Shown: positions 1 through 11,607 of the stretch, in pieces
Layout: every line of letters begins with the position of its first letter
Numbering within the stretch: position 1 is the stretch's first letter
From: Dicyema japonicum
Taxonomy: Eukaryota > Dicyemida > Rhombozoa > Dicyemidae
Direction of reading: 5' to 3'
DNA length: 64,000 bases
NCBI GenBank assembly: GCA_011109175.1
Contig: RDEW01000038.1
Span: 152,138-216,137, forward strand
Notes under the pieces: model-generated
The model's input: the letters and a program-made list of their open reading frames with translations, nothing else
Databases searched by the model: none
Told to the model about the DNA's origin: nothing
Made by a program: the position numbers and the translations under genes

Positions 1-627
1 TAAAACTTGATTGCAGATTTCTCCACGTCGATGCCAATTTCCATGAGGACACCAATACATTTCATTCAAATATGCTTCTTTATTTTTATCAGTCTCTTTA
101 TTATTATCAGGTTTATTGACCTAAAATAGTAAAAATTACAAAAATGACCATTATAAAAATTTAATGTTCGAATATTATAAGATATTTGATTTTATACTTT
201 ATGCGGTAAAAAAGATTAATGTTTCAAGCGAATATTTAATTTTGTAAAAAAATATGTATAATGTTGCAAGCGAATATATAATTTTGCAAAAAAAAAATAT
301 GTATAATGATGCAAGCGAATATTTAATTTTGTTTTTTTTAAACATCAAGTTATGAAATTCCTCTTAATAGAACCATTATAGTATAACCTCTAGAGCAGTG
401 GTTCCCAACCTTTTTGAGAGCCTATCGACATTTTTCATTTTATACAGAACCCTTATATTGTTTTTAACAATTATCAGTATTTTACTAATATAAAAAAATA
501 AAATGCTAATTAGTGAGATGGTTGAGGCTGATGTCTCTTGCATAGCTATTTGGTATTTGGCATTGTCCTTGACAGGGATAATCGTAGGTCTTATTCTACA
601 TACAGTAGATTCACGCGTTTTATGATT
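1..627. repeat. inverted copy of a dispersed repeat block
   Basis: Reverse complement of 20365-20975; the first ~300 bases also match 15430-15730. It contains three to four imperfect copies of a ~38-bp unit (cores like ATTCGCTTGCAACATTATAC) at about 225-330, and the end of a hAT element from 396 onward. Read on the minus strand, 1-100 carries a short coding-like stretch (HWCPHGNWHRRGE) found in all three copies. The hAT end sits in the same flank (CTCTAGAG target duplication) at both 388 and 20597, so hAT end and flank were copied together. Confidence 0.85.
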
Positions 628-654
628 TATGGCGTCTAGAGCAGATTGCATCAT
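376..654 (-). pseudogene. hAT transposase C-terminal fragment with terminal inverted repeat
   Basis: Minus-strand reading has the end of a hAT (ZBED5-like) transposase: NHKTRESTVCRIRPTI corresponds to the segment after the dimerisation motif seen complete at 20200-20400. The element tip CAGTGGTTCCCAACC is at 396-410 and is preceded by the 8-bp CTCTAGAG, a typical hAT target duplication. Only the last ~90 codons are present, so this is a fragment and not a working gene. Confidence 0.8.
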
Positions 655-659
655 CCGAC

Positions 660-1865
660 ACCAAACATTTAGTTTTCACAAGTTATCTCCAAGTATGATA
701 TTTAATAGATTGTCATTTTAATTTTTGCATTGGCTTGGCAAGCGAAGAAAGCGAAAATTTAAAGAAATAAGTTGGGTATAGGGTCAATACACACTGAACT
801 CTCCGGTTAATCCTAAACAAACTAAAACGGCAACTTTTGTGTCCTACGTACTTTACCCTTTCTCCAGAACGCTAACTATCCAGCTCTTGAGTCCTATGGT
901 GATTGCCCATTCTGAAAAGACGCATTAGAGGGCAACATGCAAGTTCGAGTCGAACGGCCTTTCCACATCCAAGAAGAATGCTCCGTGAATTCCTTTTTGT
1001 TACGGATAACGGTGAGCCTGGAAATACAACCTCAAGAGGCAGTCATCAACGGATCACCTCTTTCGGAATCCCACCTGAAGGTCAATTCTTTCCAATATTT
1101 CTACCTCCTCTAAGTTGAGGATCGATACCTGTCGTCCCTAACATCGTTTTGATACCAAAAGAACCATTTTTACCTAATTTTGAAATCACGTGAATTGACC
1201 CAAAAATTAAAATTTCAACTTCTAACTTGGGAACTTGCCTCGTATTTTCTAACCTCAGATTGATCCCCAAAATCTCATTTTGTAAAAAATCACAATTTTG
1301 ACTTTTTCTAATTTAGGGAGCAGTTTATTATGGCCTCTAACCCACCCTTTATATCATAACTAGACAACTGCACATGGTCTAGCTCCTGCGGGGGACCTGT
1401 CACGAGCTTCAATCATTTGACAAACGACGCTGAGTCTCTTCTGGAACTTATTCCAATAGTAATGAGCGTGCACATGTTTCTAGTTTTGACTTAAAGTGCT
1501 TGAGAGACTTGAAATAAGAATTTTATTATTGCATTTGTAAGAAGAGTGTTTTAATAAGCAGTTTAAAAAACTCAAGTTTTTATTTTTTACCCACGTGGGC
1601 TGTTTCCCATTGTCCCACATCTCCGGGGTCTCTGGGATCTTGTATTAGGTGCCCAGAAATGATTAAAGTTGAAAGTCTTTGAAATTATCATTGAAGGTCA
1701 CGCCACTTGACAGGAGTGATATTGATCGAAAATTTCGAAACTCAGTCTTCATATATAGATTTGACATTTTTACACCTTTTCTGTTGTGGAACTTCAAAAA
1801 CCGAAGAGCTGAATTCTGTTTGGAAAGATCCTGAAGATGTTGGAGAGGTGGAAAGAACCCAAGTC
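660..1865. other. no recognisable gene
   Basis: No reading frame over ~100 codons and nothing recognisable in translation. A short ORF at 903-1118 (+) has arginine- and proline-rich content without a family match. A palindromic GTTCGAGTCGAAC lies at about 942-954 but no tRNA fold surrounds it. Confidence 0.5.
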
Positions 1866-1867
1866 CA

Positions 1868-2020
1868 TCTAAAAGCCTTAATATCCTACAACTGAATATT
1901 AAGTGAATTGTAAGCGTGACAAACTCATGCTGCTTTTGACTACTCACAACGTAGGTTTCATTTTTCTTCACGAAACTGTGCTTACTCCTTCAAAATTGAT
2001 CCAAAATTTACCGATACATG
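1868..2020 (+). pseudogene. LINE A endonuclease N-terminal fragment
   Basis: Across several frames it translates to LNILQLNIK, then RDEIMLLLTTHNV, then a FLHET-like segment. This is the start of an APE-type endonuclease of jockey-like LINEs (usual form: leu-asn-ile-gln-trp-asn ... glu-thr). It has stops and frame changes. A sister fragment lies at 6215-6360; the two share about 170 bp of clear similarity. Confidence 0.65.
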
Positions 2021-2084
2021 TGGGGAGATGATTGATAGGAAAGAAATCTACCCCTCTTCTGCAATTAGATTCCTGAAAGATTTC

Positions 2085-2290
2085 CTAGAACGCAACGTTA
2101 AATGATATTGTTAACTGCTGGGTCCCTTCCGTCGTCGAATTTGTCGGACTTGATCGAAGTACTGGGAGAAGACCAGACGGGATGCCGATCTTCCCATTTA
2201 CAAAAGTATGCTCACTCGTATGGGATGTCAGTTGTGTTGAAACCTTTTCCCCGTGAAATATACCTTCCTGGGGAACCGGATTGTATTCAG
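2085..2290 (+). pseudogene. LINE D C-terminal fragment
   Basis: Shifted reading gives VEFVGLDRSTGRRPDGM followed by LVWDVSCVETFSP. This matches the C-terminal block of the family D element at 14870-15010 (GKRPDGM ... LVWDATCVDTFSS). It is about 70 codons long, frame-broken and 5'-truncated. Confidence 0.65.
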
Positions 2291-2691
2291 GGACTCGCAT
2301 GGAACAAAAATAAAAAGTAAGAACAGTCTCGACCCCATTCCAACATTAATTAGCATACCTTCACTTTTCTTCTTTAAAATAGTCTCTGTCCTGACTAAGT
2401 GAAGGTTAACTTTTGGAAACATTACTATTATTCACAAAAGAACTGTTATTATGATAAGCAGATATTCATCGACAAGCTTTGTTAAATCCAGTTCATAGTC
2501 GAATATGATTGAAGGGTTTAACCAAAACTAAACAAATGAAAAGTTCATAGAAGACAAGTACAGAAGGTTGTAAAGAACTTTAAGGTAAAAGTGCCTAAAA
2601 CCTTTTAGTAAAAACCGACTGAAGTACCCTCTATTTTTAATATTTTTTTAAAATCACATTCTGATTTAATAAAAAATAAAAATATAAAAAC

Positions 2692-2697
2692 TTTATT
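2692..2697 (-). promoter_or_regulatory. poly(A) signal of the RBM26/27-like gene
   Basis: AATAAA on the minus strand about 66 nt after the stop codon at 2763. Confidence 0.6.
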
Positions 2698-2762
2698 TAA
2701 AACATTATAACATGTATCAAGACAATAATATAACCAAAATAAGTAAAATTACTAGAACTAAA

Positions 2763-4910
2763 TTAACAGTCATTGGTTGTAGCAACCTCAACTACAACAT
2801 TCTCAACAAAAATACCCTGATCGGCCCATTCAACGATCAAAGGTTGACTCGTAAAACAATTTATTATTCCCCGAACCTTTAATAAAAATATAATATCACC
2901 TTATCTGCTTTAGAATGAGACGAAAAATGGGCGTTCACCCTATTAGAGTCTACAACATCAACTGCCTCCGCAAAGAGTCGGTCCTGATATGACACTAAGG
3001 AAAACCTTGAGGACACCAGCTAACTGGTTTGGATCAATGGGAATGCTCATCTTTACCGAGAGTGTCTTGCATCTCTTGTCAACCTCAAATCTTTCATTTG
3101 TTGTTGTATGAAGAGCTCGTAGCATTAGTTTACCAACAGTCGACTCAAATGAATTGTCAGTCAGCTCCAACTAAAGGTCACAAAAAAATCAACCTTGTTC
3201 AAAATCTGCTGCCGTTTCCTTACCAAATTAGTTCGTGATGGACATTTCTTGGACAACAACGACAACTCCACAGAAAGAAGCAACGCTTTCAGCTTCGACT
3301 ACAACATCACAAATACCTTGAGTGGGGACATTTCTTCAGTAGGAGTCGAAGACGGGATCAAATCCGCCTTCTTTTTATTGATGGCCCCTATTTCCTCGTT
3401 TAAGGTAGCAATATTGGCATCCAACGACTCCTTCATCTAAAAAATTAAAATTTGAAATGCCTGCTGTAATTCCACACGTTCGCTGTCAGAAGGAACCTTA
3501 CCATTTTGTTCGAACTCATTTAAATACTGGTATTAAGCTTAAAAAAAACTTTTAAATTTTTCTCAGCCTGACTAAGCAGATCAGACTTTAGTAGGAACAG
3601 TTCGTTCAGTTTTTTCAGTTTATCGTCCTTACAGGCCTTTCTCTCCTGATTCTCGTTCTTCTCAGACTAATCCTAATAAACAACAAATACAAGTTTAGCA
3701 ATCACAAAATCAGTCTTCCGTCTTGCGACGTTATTGAGGGACAGCTTAGATCGTGGAGGAAAGGAAGTAGAAGTAAAAGAACGTTTTCTCTTTATTCCCT
3801 AAGAGTAACTAAATAAAATACCATTGTAGATTCTCTGAGAAGTGTAACACTGACAGATTCGTCACCAAATACGGAATTCGACGATTTTATAGCGTTCTGG
3901 ACGTCTTCAGCGGTCGAAAAAGAAATTACGGCAGAATCAGGCTTGCCGTTGTAATTAACCTGGATTCTGCAAACAGGCTTACTTGAATGTTCTCAATGTT
4001 CCCAAAAATGCCGAAATGTTCGTTCAAAGCTGATCGTATTGTTATGACGGGGCAAATTGGTGATCAACAACGAGTTTGGAGGAGCTAAGGTCATAAAAAC
4101 AAGAATTACATTTCTGAAAATTCCTCTGAGCGTTTATTGGCCTTTTGGAGTTGAATTGCCTGTATTGGGGACGGTTTTGATGGGAATTATCTAACGGATA
4201 GGGAAAATTCCTTACTTTCAAACACCTTCTTCATAGCATTAGCAACCAACGGATCTATCCCGAGTGTCTAGTGACTGGCCGGGGTCCCTTTCGGTTGAAA
4301 TAGTTTCCCTGTCGTGTACCGTCACCAGAATCTATGGGCATTTGCTTACTGTCTCCCTTATTCTCTACAGAGTCGTACTTATTGTTAGTTCTTCTCTCTA
4401 GGGAAGAATAAACGTAAAGTCTACCACCAACTGAACTGCCAGAACCAGTAGAAGATGACCTATCCCTTCTTGGGGGTACAAACGACCTTCTTCCCTTCCT
4501 GAAAAATTAGATAAAAGCCTACGATCTGACAGGGCTCTTTCTGGGAGACTAAATGAATAATTAAAGATATATAACGTGTTCGATTGCTTCGATGGATGAT
4601 TGTACCCTATGATGAGTGTCTTCATAATTAAAATCAATGTTTTTATAGATCTCTAGGAGGTCATTGACAAAAATCTCAGTATCTGCAATATTGAAGTTCA
4701 GTTACCCTTTCCAAGAAACTCCCTTAGATGGGAGACACAACTCTGCTTTATATTAACGTCATTTTTAGCCTTTTCAAGAATTGCAACTGCATATATGGCT
4801 ATGCTAATTACATCTCCCTTGCATCTGCGATTTTAACAGTGACTTTAATACTCAATCTCTTCCAGTCTTTGGATAATCCAAAGCTTGAAATCATCAGCAT
4901 CCTTAAGCAT
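2763..4910 (-). CDS. RBM26/RBM27-like: RBM26/RBM27-like RNA-binding protein
   Basis: Sixteen exons, about 596 codons. Exons: 4910-4852, 4824-4706, 4682-4576, 4548-4523, 4498-4216, 4190-4110, 4084-3983, 3959-3822, 3798-3691, 3666-3550, 3526-3461, 3436-3317, 3292-3194, 3170-3006, 2983-2900, 2876-2763. Introns are 22-27 nt; the one at 3437-3460 is GC-AG. Domains: N-terminal PWI-like fold (1-95; FKLWIIQRLEEI, FLGKDTEIFV); basic Ser/Arg/Gly-rich linker (105-200); RRM (about 228-303; NSLLITNLP, FGIFGNIENIQ, NGKPDSAVISF); charged helical region (345-490; KLKKLNELFLLKSDLLSQAE); second divergent RRM (500-585; VDKRCKTLSV, QPLIVEWAD). This order is that of RBM26/27, nuclear proteins linked to RNA decay and poly(A)-tail pathways. 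The CCCH finger usual between PWI and RRM1 is not visible. Two one-base frame breaks sit at G/C runs near 4268 and 4048-4052, possibly assembly errors; a 101-nt intron (exon 5) and a 19-nt intron (exon 7) are alternatives. Confidence 0.85.
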
Positions 4911-5870
4911 TGACAACCAAACGACGAATCAAATGAGTAATGCGTTTGAATTAAATTTTATTTTAATATTATTTTTTAATTATTAATTTTATACTATATT
5001 AATTTTTTTACTACTAATTTATTAAATTACAAAAAAATTAATTCATATTCCTGATGCGTTTTACAGCAAACTTCGATTACTATGAGGTATTGGACAAATG
5101 AACTCATTGACATGTGCTAGTTTAGTCTTGAAATATAATTGCGAATATTTCTAAAATGGTAACTTTACATCATTTGATGACTCAGTGATGAGCAAAAATT
5201 AGCATTTTCTTTTCTTAGGCATTTGCGTAGATTTTTTTATACCGAATTATAGTTATTTTCAGCAGAACTAACACTGTTATAAATATTAACACATAATTGT
5301 TATTCAATTGTTTGCACTTTTTTATTGATTTACTTTAATGATCTGATCAGATATATCAATTTTTGCGTTTAGAATTGAGGCTTTAATTTATGGCACTTTA
5401 TTTTCTTACTATTTTAATGGATGGTTCTTAAAATGATTGTTTTCACATGTCAATTGCTTTCTATTAAATTGCCTTATTTATACAAATAAAAGCACTTGAC
5501 CTATTATTACTTTGTTTTATTAGATTTAAAAGTTCGATTTTTTCATTCCCACCGTATTTGAGGTGGATTCACGTTCGTTAGCTAATTTTATTAAAACGCT
5601 TTGTATACGGACGTTCCGTGTTCGAATATTGTTTGATAAAAAAATTAGAGGAACAGATGACAGTCCATAGTATTATTTTGCAAAACGCAACTAAAAGAAA
5701 GTTATCTCCTCGTCGCTTCTACAACAACGTGAACAATTTTCCATATTAGATTTCTTCACGCTCTCTTTGAGAAGGCGATTTCTTCCTTAAAGTCCCAAAA
5801 TCTTTGTGAATTGCAGGAGAGAGTGGGGAGGACGACCGCGATATCCACAACTTCTCTGGAAGTAAACTTC
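4911..5870. other. AT-rich intergenic, nothing recognised
   Basis: Very AT-rich upstream of the RBM26/27-like start and beyond. No ORF over 60 codons and no TE similarity seen. Confidence 0.6.
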
Positions 5871-6175
5871 CATATTATTGTTTTCCGGAACTGCTTGGTC
5901 CATTTTTAGGATCCATAGTTAGTATATTTTTTAATAACCCCCGATATATTTGAAATAGGTTTTGTATAGTTCTCAAGGAGTTGGAAGCATCTTTTTCAAA
6001 CATCAGGTCCATCAGTATTTCCCATTGTGGGAACGACTCTAGGGAAAAGAGGGATTCTCTTTGGACGCGGCTAGGCACTGGGCGTTTCTTGATTTAAGCG
6101 AATCCAATGGTGCCTAGTATATTTTATTAGTTTTAATTATCTCAGCCTTACTAACCAGAAGGAAGCCAGCGGCCT
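5871..6175 (-). other. unassigned decayed repeat
   Basis: A 67-codon minus ORF (5875-6078) has no recognised family. Its upstream flank (6090-6115, GGCACTGGGCGTTTC) resembles 7410-7435 (AGGCATTAGGCGTCTC), suggesting a dispersed repeat. Confidence 0.35.
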
Positions 6176-6179
6176 TCAA

Positions 6180-6400
6180 TGAAGACGTGGAAAGAATCCG
6201 GATACATCTAAATGCCTTACAACAGAATATTAAGTAAATCTCCGTAACGTGACGAAATCATGCTGCTTTTGACTACTCACAACGTAGGTATCATTTTTCA
6301 ACACAAAACTGAGCCTACTCCTTCAAAACTGATCCCAAAACTTAAAGGAACCGAACAATTGGTTCAAACGGATGAGGTGTGATAACAATGACGTGGGACA
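6180..6400 (+). pseudogene. LINE A endonuclease N-terminal fragment
   Basis: Second copy of the 1868-2020 fragment. It reads RDEIMLLLTTHNVGIIF, then a KTEPTPSKLIPKLKG-like stretch; the endonuclease metal-binding Glu region is degraded. Isolated 5' part of a jockey-like LINE with no RT following, an internal fragment and not the usual 5'-truncated copy. Confidence 0.65.
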
Positions 6401-7829
6401 CTATTTTCTTCACTAACACGATTGATACTACATTTGTGACATCCCTGAATGAGACCCATTTTTAGCTTTTAATATATGACAATTGGGATGGAAGAAAGTC
6501 ACATTGAAGTTAAACAAGGTCGACAACTTGACAATCAACTACTCATCCCCCGTCGAAATCAATCATTATAATTTTTATTTTCGATCACAGTTTAATGTTC
6601 AATTTTAAGTAAAAAATATGGAAAGTTCTTCAAGTGACAAGAACTAAAAATACTTGTGATTATTTATGAACAATCCCTTTACTTCTCGTCTTACGTGGAC
6701 CATGTTTTTCTGAAGGCCAGAAAAAACTTGAAGCTCTCCATTCTGTTTCTGGAGTCAAATTTGGACGTGAAACACACTAAAACTTATATTCAAACAATTC
6801 ATAAGAACCACTCTCAACTAAACTAGTCCCAACTGGTCTAGCTGTGTATCCTAATCAAATTCGAAACAGGAACTCACATACATATTGTTTCTTCTGTCAC
6901 GGAATAGATGTTAAAGAAAATTCTTCCTCAATCTCAAAAGTTCACCATGACGAAAATAATCCATGATTTACATCAACTAGGACCGTTCAGTGTACAAAAG
7001 GAAACATGCTGCTGGACGCCCCTCCGTCACCAATAGACGACTTGGAAGCAACCTTTGATAGAGATCCTCAAAGAATCTTGTCGCAAATCTGCTCGGGATA
7101 TTTCCGCCTCTGTGATGGATATTAGTTTTGCCTTCTTTACCTGGCGTGCTTGGTGATATTATCAATCAAAGCCTTTCCGGAATACTAATAACTCTAAAAG
7201 ACTTTTGGGAGAGTGCAACACTCACAGTTGAACTCTTGATGGTAACCGGCTTCCTACATGTCAGTGAGGTCGCGATAACTAACTAATTAACGTATAATTG
7301 AGGTATATCAAGTTCCCATGGTCAGAGTGAAACGCATCCTTTTTAAGCATCACGTCCTCCATATCAGCCATTTTTTTAGCAGGGAAGAGATATATTTTTT
7401 AAATGCTAGCCAGGCATTAGGCGTCTCCCAAGACTAGTGTCAAAAGTGACTGACACCTCTCTAAATTTTATGAAGGCAAGATACGAACGGTATCCTTCGA
7501 CCAGGTATCGGTGTAGGAATCGAATCCACGGCAAATGCTACTAAAATTAATTTAATAAAAAAATTTCCAGAGGAATTATAGACATGAAAGATAAGTAAGT
7601 TACAAACAAACGTATTAATAACAATCTAGGAAGTAATCAAATCTAATAAATTCTTATTCTTCTCATGGCCTTTTGCTAAACTCTGTGGAAAACGTCTAGA
7701 GGCTATAACACAGTCTAAAAATATTATAACCTAGTGATCTACTCTTATGTATACTTCCCCCATTCTCCTTCTTTCTGCACATTAAACAGTTTTCCTTCCT
7801 TTGACTAACAATGTTTCTACTAGGCGTCA
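6401..7829. other. no gene; possible tRNA-derived SINE at 7440-7540 (-)
   Basis: No recognisable protein. On the minus strand, 7500-7540 reads CGTGGATTCGATTCC, a good polymerase III B-box-like sequence, but no convincing A-box was found, so the SINE assignment is weak. The short minus ORF at 6977-7165 has no family match. Confidence 0.35.
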
Positions 7830-9227
7830 TCAAATGAATAAATTTAGACCATCATGATAGTTGTAATTGTCCCATGGTTGACAGTTCATTGCGGTCATGT
7901 TAGAAGGCAACACTTGTGAGTAATACATTTCATTGGGACTAATATATGGCCCGGTTATAATATTATGCCAATTGTTCTGAATATTAGGAGGATCATTATT
8001 GGTTCGTGACGAATCGTACCGACTCCCCTGATTAGTACATGGATCGAATTTGTACTCGTGATTCATAAGGATATTGTTCGTTGAAAAAATTTTTTGGCTG
8101 TTTGTTGGAGGAAAAACTTGTCCGTTTGTTTGGAAGTACATTTGAGGAAGTAATTGATGGTTTATTGTGGGAATTAATTGGGGTTAGGTAGTATACTCTG
8201 GAATGACTGTCCGTTAGTTTCCATCTGATTGTTAGCTGGGGGTGATATTTGACTGCCTTGTGGGAGGATTGTTTGACAATTTCGAAAGATTTTACTGTTA
8301 CCCATTAAGATTTGATGATTTGTCATGGAAATTTGACTTTTTGGGGAAGAATTTAGTTGGGAGTTTGTTTGTGGAAATGTTTGACTATTCGTAATCAGTT
8401 GATGATGTGAGACAGGTGTTTGGATTGGGGAACATGCCTGATCATTTTTTTGGTAAATTTTCTGTCCACTAATCGAGGTAAACTGACTTTCTGTTATATG
8501 GCAGTTTATAGGAGATAATGTTTTATCATTTATTTTGTAACAATTTTTCAGACTGTTTTCTTTTGGGAGTGTATGATTTTTTTCACTTTTTAGAAAATCA
8601 GTTAGTTTTTCTTCGAAAAAAGAAGTCTTTTCACTTAGAATGGTCACACTTTGGTTTACTTTTGAAAATAATTCACTTAAATGGTCAAATCGTTGATCAA
8701 TTTGATCATTTTTACTATAATATTATTCTATTGTTTATATACTTTGAATTTTTTACGTTTTTATTCAACTTTTTAATTACATTGTCAAAGTTTTGAATTT
8801 TGCAATCTAATTCGCTCACTTGACTGCTGTTTTGTTCAATTTGTGATTTATTTTCCATTAATAGTGTTTCAAATTTATCAAATCGATTTAAAAAATTGAG
8901 ATTTGATTGTACTTGTTCGTCGTTGAGTCTTCTCACGTCTATGTGATTAAAAATTTACATTTAAACTTTCTAGTAAATTGTTAAGTGACTCCAACTTATT
9001 TTCCATCAAATATTGAAGTTCACAGATTTTTAAACTGATATTTGTCTGATTAATTTGGTTTTGTGACTGAGACTCAAACATTTGGGAACTCGATTGAGTC
9101 ATCTGGCTGTAGTCATTACAGTTTCTTAAGGATTTCCTTCTATGAAAATTATTCGTTGTTAATTATACAATGGATTATTTATAAATAAATCTTGAACATT
9201 GTATTGAAGAGAATTTGATGTTTGCAT
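7830..9227 (-). CDS. Q/N-rich coiled-coil protein, function unknown
   Basis: Four exons: 9227-9169, 9139-8967, 8938-8743, 8714-7830; introns of 29, 28 and 28 nt, all GT-AG and frame-consistent. About 437 residues. The N-terminal third (45-140) is a predicted coiled coil (SELDCKIQNFDNVIKKLNK); the rest is rich in Asn, Gln, Ser and Pro with repeated NQ/NSQ/TNGQ turns (NSQTFPQTNSQLNSSP, SQISPPANNQ), i.e. prion-like low complexity, ending in NYNYHDGLNLFI. One frame break at a CCCC run near 8180 in exon 4 needs one extra C to run on into the final ~110 residues, which keep the same composition; a homopolymer assembly error is likely. No domain identifies its role. A scaffold or RNA-granule component is conceivable, but that is only a guess from composition. 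Confidence 0.65.
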
Positions 9228-10220
9228 TCAACTATAACAAACTACAATGTGAATAATTTTCCCGCTTTATACATTAGAAGTTAATTTAAAATTGGTTAAC
9301 CATCATAATAAATTTTACGTTTATGTTATAAATTTTTGAAGCCACCTATTTAGAATAAAGTACAGAACTTTTGTCAAAATTATTTTATGTAAAACTTTAA
9401 ATCTTCGATCTATTCTCATTATGACAATTTAAATCATCTATAAACCAAAACCACTTTTCCAATGAGCCTTCTAATATTGGATTCCATCTGGTTTGAGGAT
9501 AGGAATTTATCAAGGAAGGTTATTGTTCAGTTTAGTAAGAAAGAATTTTGTAGCAGTCATGATTATATTTACTACTTACACGCAACGTTACAACATTATA
9601 TTGGGGGATTTGTTCCAAATTTATAATCATTAGTGGTCAGGCTCGATTTTCAAGTTAATTTTAAGTAACGAATATTTTGTATGAGATTGTTCCATATATC
9701 ATTCGTCTGATTCAAAACGTACGTTTGTGGCTATGATAATGCTCTAATAAACTTGATGTCTTCATCTCCCCATGATGGAAGAGAATTTTTTACTTTATTA
9801 ATGGACTTGAAAGACAAAGGATACAGAAACCTTCGGATACATCCACGCTTTGGTTTGAATCTCGGCTGCTTAAATATGAGTAAGTTGGAAAAGACCAGTC
9901 TGTCTTGAGGAGGAAAAAGGGATTATTAGTTACTAATTTCAAAGCGTTTTTAATATGTACAGCTTTTGAGAGATAATCCGCCAAGTTCTTTCAATTTGGA
10001 CCATTTGTATCTATGAACTTGGTGCATCCAACACTTCTCTCGTTAATTTCGGGTTTTCGATGTCCCCCGAGTCCAGTACCTAGTCCATGGTTAAGAGAAA
10101 AAAGAATACTAGAGATTCCATTTACCACGATGCGTACAATTTAGTTATATCCAGTAATTCGATAGAGTTTTTGAAGCGGGTTAAAACTCCATTAAGGATT
10201 AAAATAGGTGCAGAGTTTGT
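9228..10220. other. AT-rich, nothing recognised
   Basis: A 64-codon minus ORF (9790-9984) matches no family I know. The right-hand end may be the decayed 3' part of the LINE A copy that follows on the minus strand. Confidence 0.45.
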
Positions 10221-10227
10221 TAGTCTT

Positions 10228-10623
10228 CTATTCGTCCCCATAAGCCAACTTCTCTAAGTAAATCTTGTAAGCGGGCACCTGGAGTGTGGCACACTGGTCT
10301 TTTGTTGCGACGATTATATCTTCATTATAAGCGAGCACCAGTGTGGTATGGAAAGGCATATCGCTCAGAAAAAGGTTGAACAAAATGGATGACAGAGGAG
10401 ATCCCAGTGGAACCCCGTTTGGCAGAAATTTAGTGACGGATTTCGTGGAACGTACAACTACCCTTCCTCTTCCTCCGTTAAGGAAGTTTTCAATCCAAAT
10501 TTTTAATTTGTTTGGAATGTTTGAGATAAAGATCTTCCTTGTAAGTAATTTCCTTGGGACCGAGTCGAAAGCTTCTGTATGTCGATGGAGCATATTAGGG
10601 TCTTTTGATTCTGAATCAATCAA
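10228..10623 (-). pseudogene. LINE A reverse transcriptase fragment
   Basis: Reads EAFDSVPRKLLTRKIF (RT motif A, catalytic Asp present), LPNGVPLGSPLSSILFNLFL (motif B) and LAYNEDIIVATKD (motif C, where the usual YADD has become YNED). 131 codons open, but the motif C Ala-Asp is lost and there is no endonuclease, so it is dead. Closest relative in the window is 28656-29471. Confidence 0.85.
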
Positions 10624-10624
10624 A

Positions 10625-11115
10625 TTAACACCGACGAATCTGTCTAGTCATAAGAAGATGCAATGGAGTGGCGCTTGGATCAATGCCTTCCAGATCAGAA
10701 GCGTCGGAACCCACCATGACGACGATACTGTCCGCATAGGTGTCTCCATCAGACTTGAACTGAAGATTTGCCAGACTCACAAGTGCCGGTGGGGTGGTAC
10801 CGTCAACTGTAATGGAAATTATGTACATTCCGTTTTTTTTTAATTATGCAAGAGGAGAGCCATTCGTATGGGATGCGACATCCATTGACCCCATTTGTCC
10901 ACCCAACATGTCGGGAGCGCGGTAGACACGATGTATACCGCGGAAAAATCTATGAAGGCCAAGGAGGAAAAATACGAGGTGCTGCTTGATCGGTTCACGT
11001 TCCACCTCATAGTAATTGAAACAACTGGAAGAATAAGCGGGAAATCGATTCTTTTCGTTAAGAGGCTGAGACGTCTGACTACACCGAGACTCAGTGGCTT
11101 CTCCAGTTGATCTCC
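10625..11115 (+). pseudogene. LINE D C-terminal domain fragment
   Basis: Plus-strand frames give SGAWINAFQI, DDDTVRIGVSIRLELKICQ, HKCRWGGTVNCNG, FVWDATSIDP, then AEKSMKAKEEKYEVLLDRF. These align in order with the family D copy at 14600-15240 (SGAWLGAIP, DDDSLRIGIEKRLRLDVCQ, HRCR, LVWDATCVDT, AAENLKIMKYSCLGDRY). Frames change twice. It is opposite in strand to the LINE A fragment just before it. Confidence 0.75.
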
Positions 11116-11149
11116 ATTGCAATAGTGAAAGGCAACGTAACGTCGATTA

Positions 11150-11587
11150 TGCCGATGGTGAACATTTTTGATTAATTTTGTTTTTTTTATTCATAGATTA
11201 AAGAACAATTTCAAAAACTGAACAACTCGATCTCAAATAATATTATATTTTCAAACTTCATATTTTGTTTAAAGATAATCAGTTCTCTTAATTATTTGTG
11301 AGAAGTAACTATAACAAATTGAATTTTTGAGATCGATTTGATATTCAACATTATTTAAGTCAAATTAAATTAAATATTGATAAGTAATCTAAAAGTCTTA
11401 AGTTCCAATGATAACATTAGTCATATTGAGTGATTAATAATAATAATACCACCACTAACTTCCAGGTATTGAGGTGAAAATCCAACAATTTCCTTCTTGT
11501 TTACTTTTCAGATTAACACTCCTTTAGAAGAATGTTTGCTACGTCACCAACTCAGAAAGAGTTAAATTACTCATTGACTATGAATTG
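11150..11587. other. AT-rich spacer
   Basis: No coding or repeat signal beyond low complexity (a short run of AATAATAAT at about 11436). Confidence 0.5.
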
Positions 11588-11607
11588 AACGGGAAAAAGG
11601 TTGAGAA
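11588..11607. repeat. hAT-type terminal inverted repeat tip
   Basis: AAAAAGGTTGAGAACCACTG, followed by ATCTACTG. Same tip as the hAT right end at 20578-20597 with one substitution. No transposase remnant lies directly to its left. Confidence 0.55.

Noticed and set aside
4398-4637. 79-codon minus ORF as an independent gene
   Set aside because: It is the RBM26/27-like exon region read in the wrong frame through two short introns.
10625-11122. Minus-strand ORFs containing a YADS-like motif (TYADSIVVMV) that could be an RT motif C
   Set aside because: The plus strand aligns in order with the LINE D C-terminal domain over the whole span, so the minus ORFs are shadows.
396-11607. One 11-kb hAT element bounded by the tips at 396 and 11607
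   Set aside because: Flanking 8-mers differ (CTCTAGAG versus ATCTACTG), a host gene and several LINEs lie between, and the 396 tip pairs with the copy ending at 20597 through shared flank.
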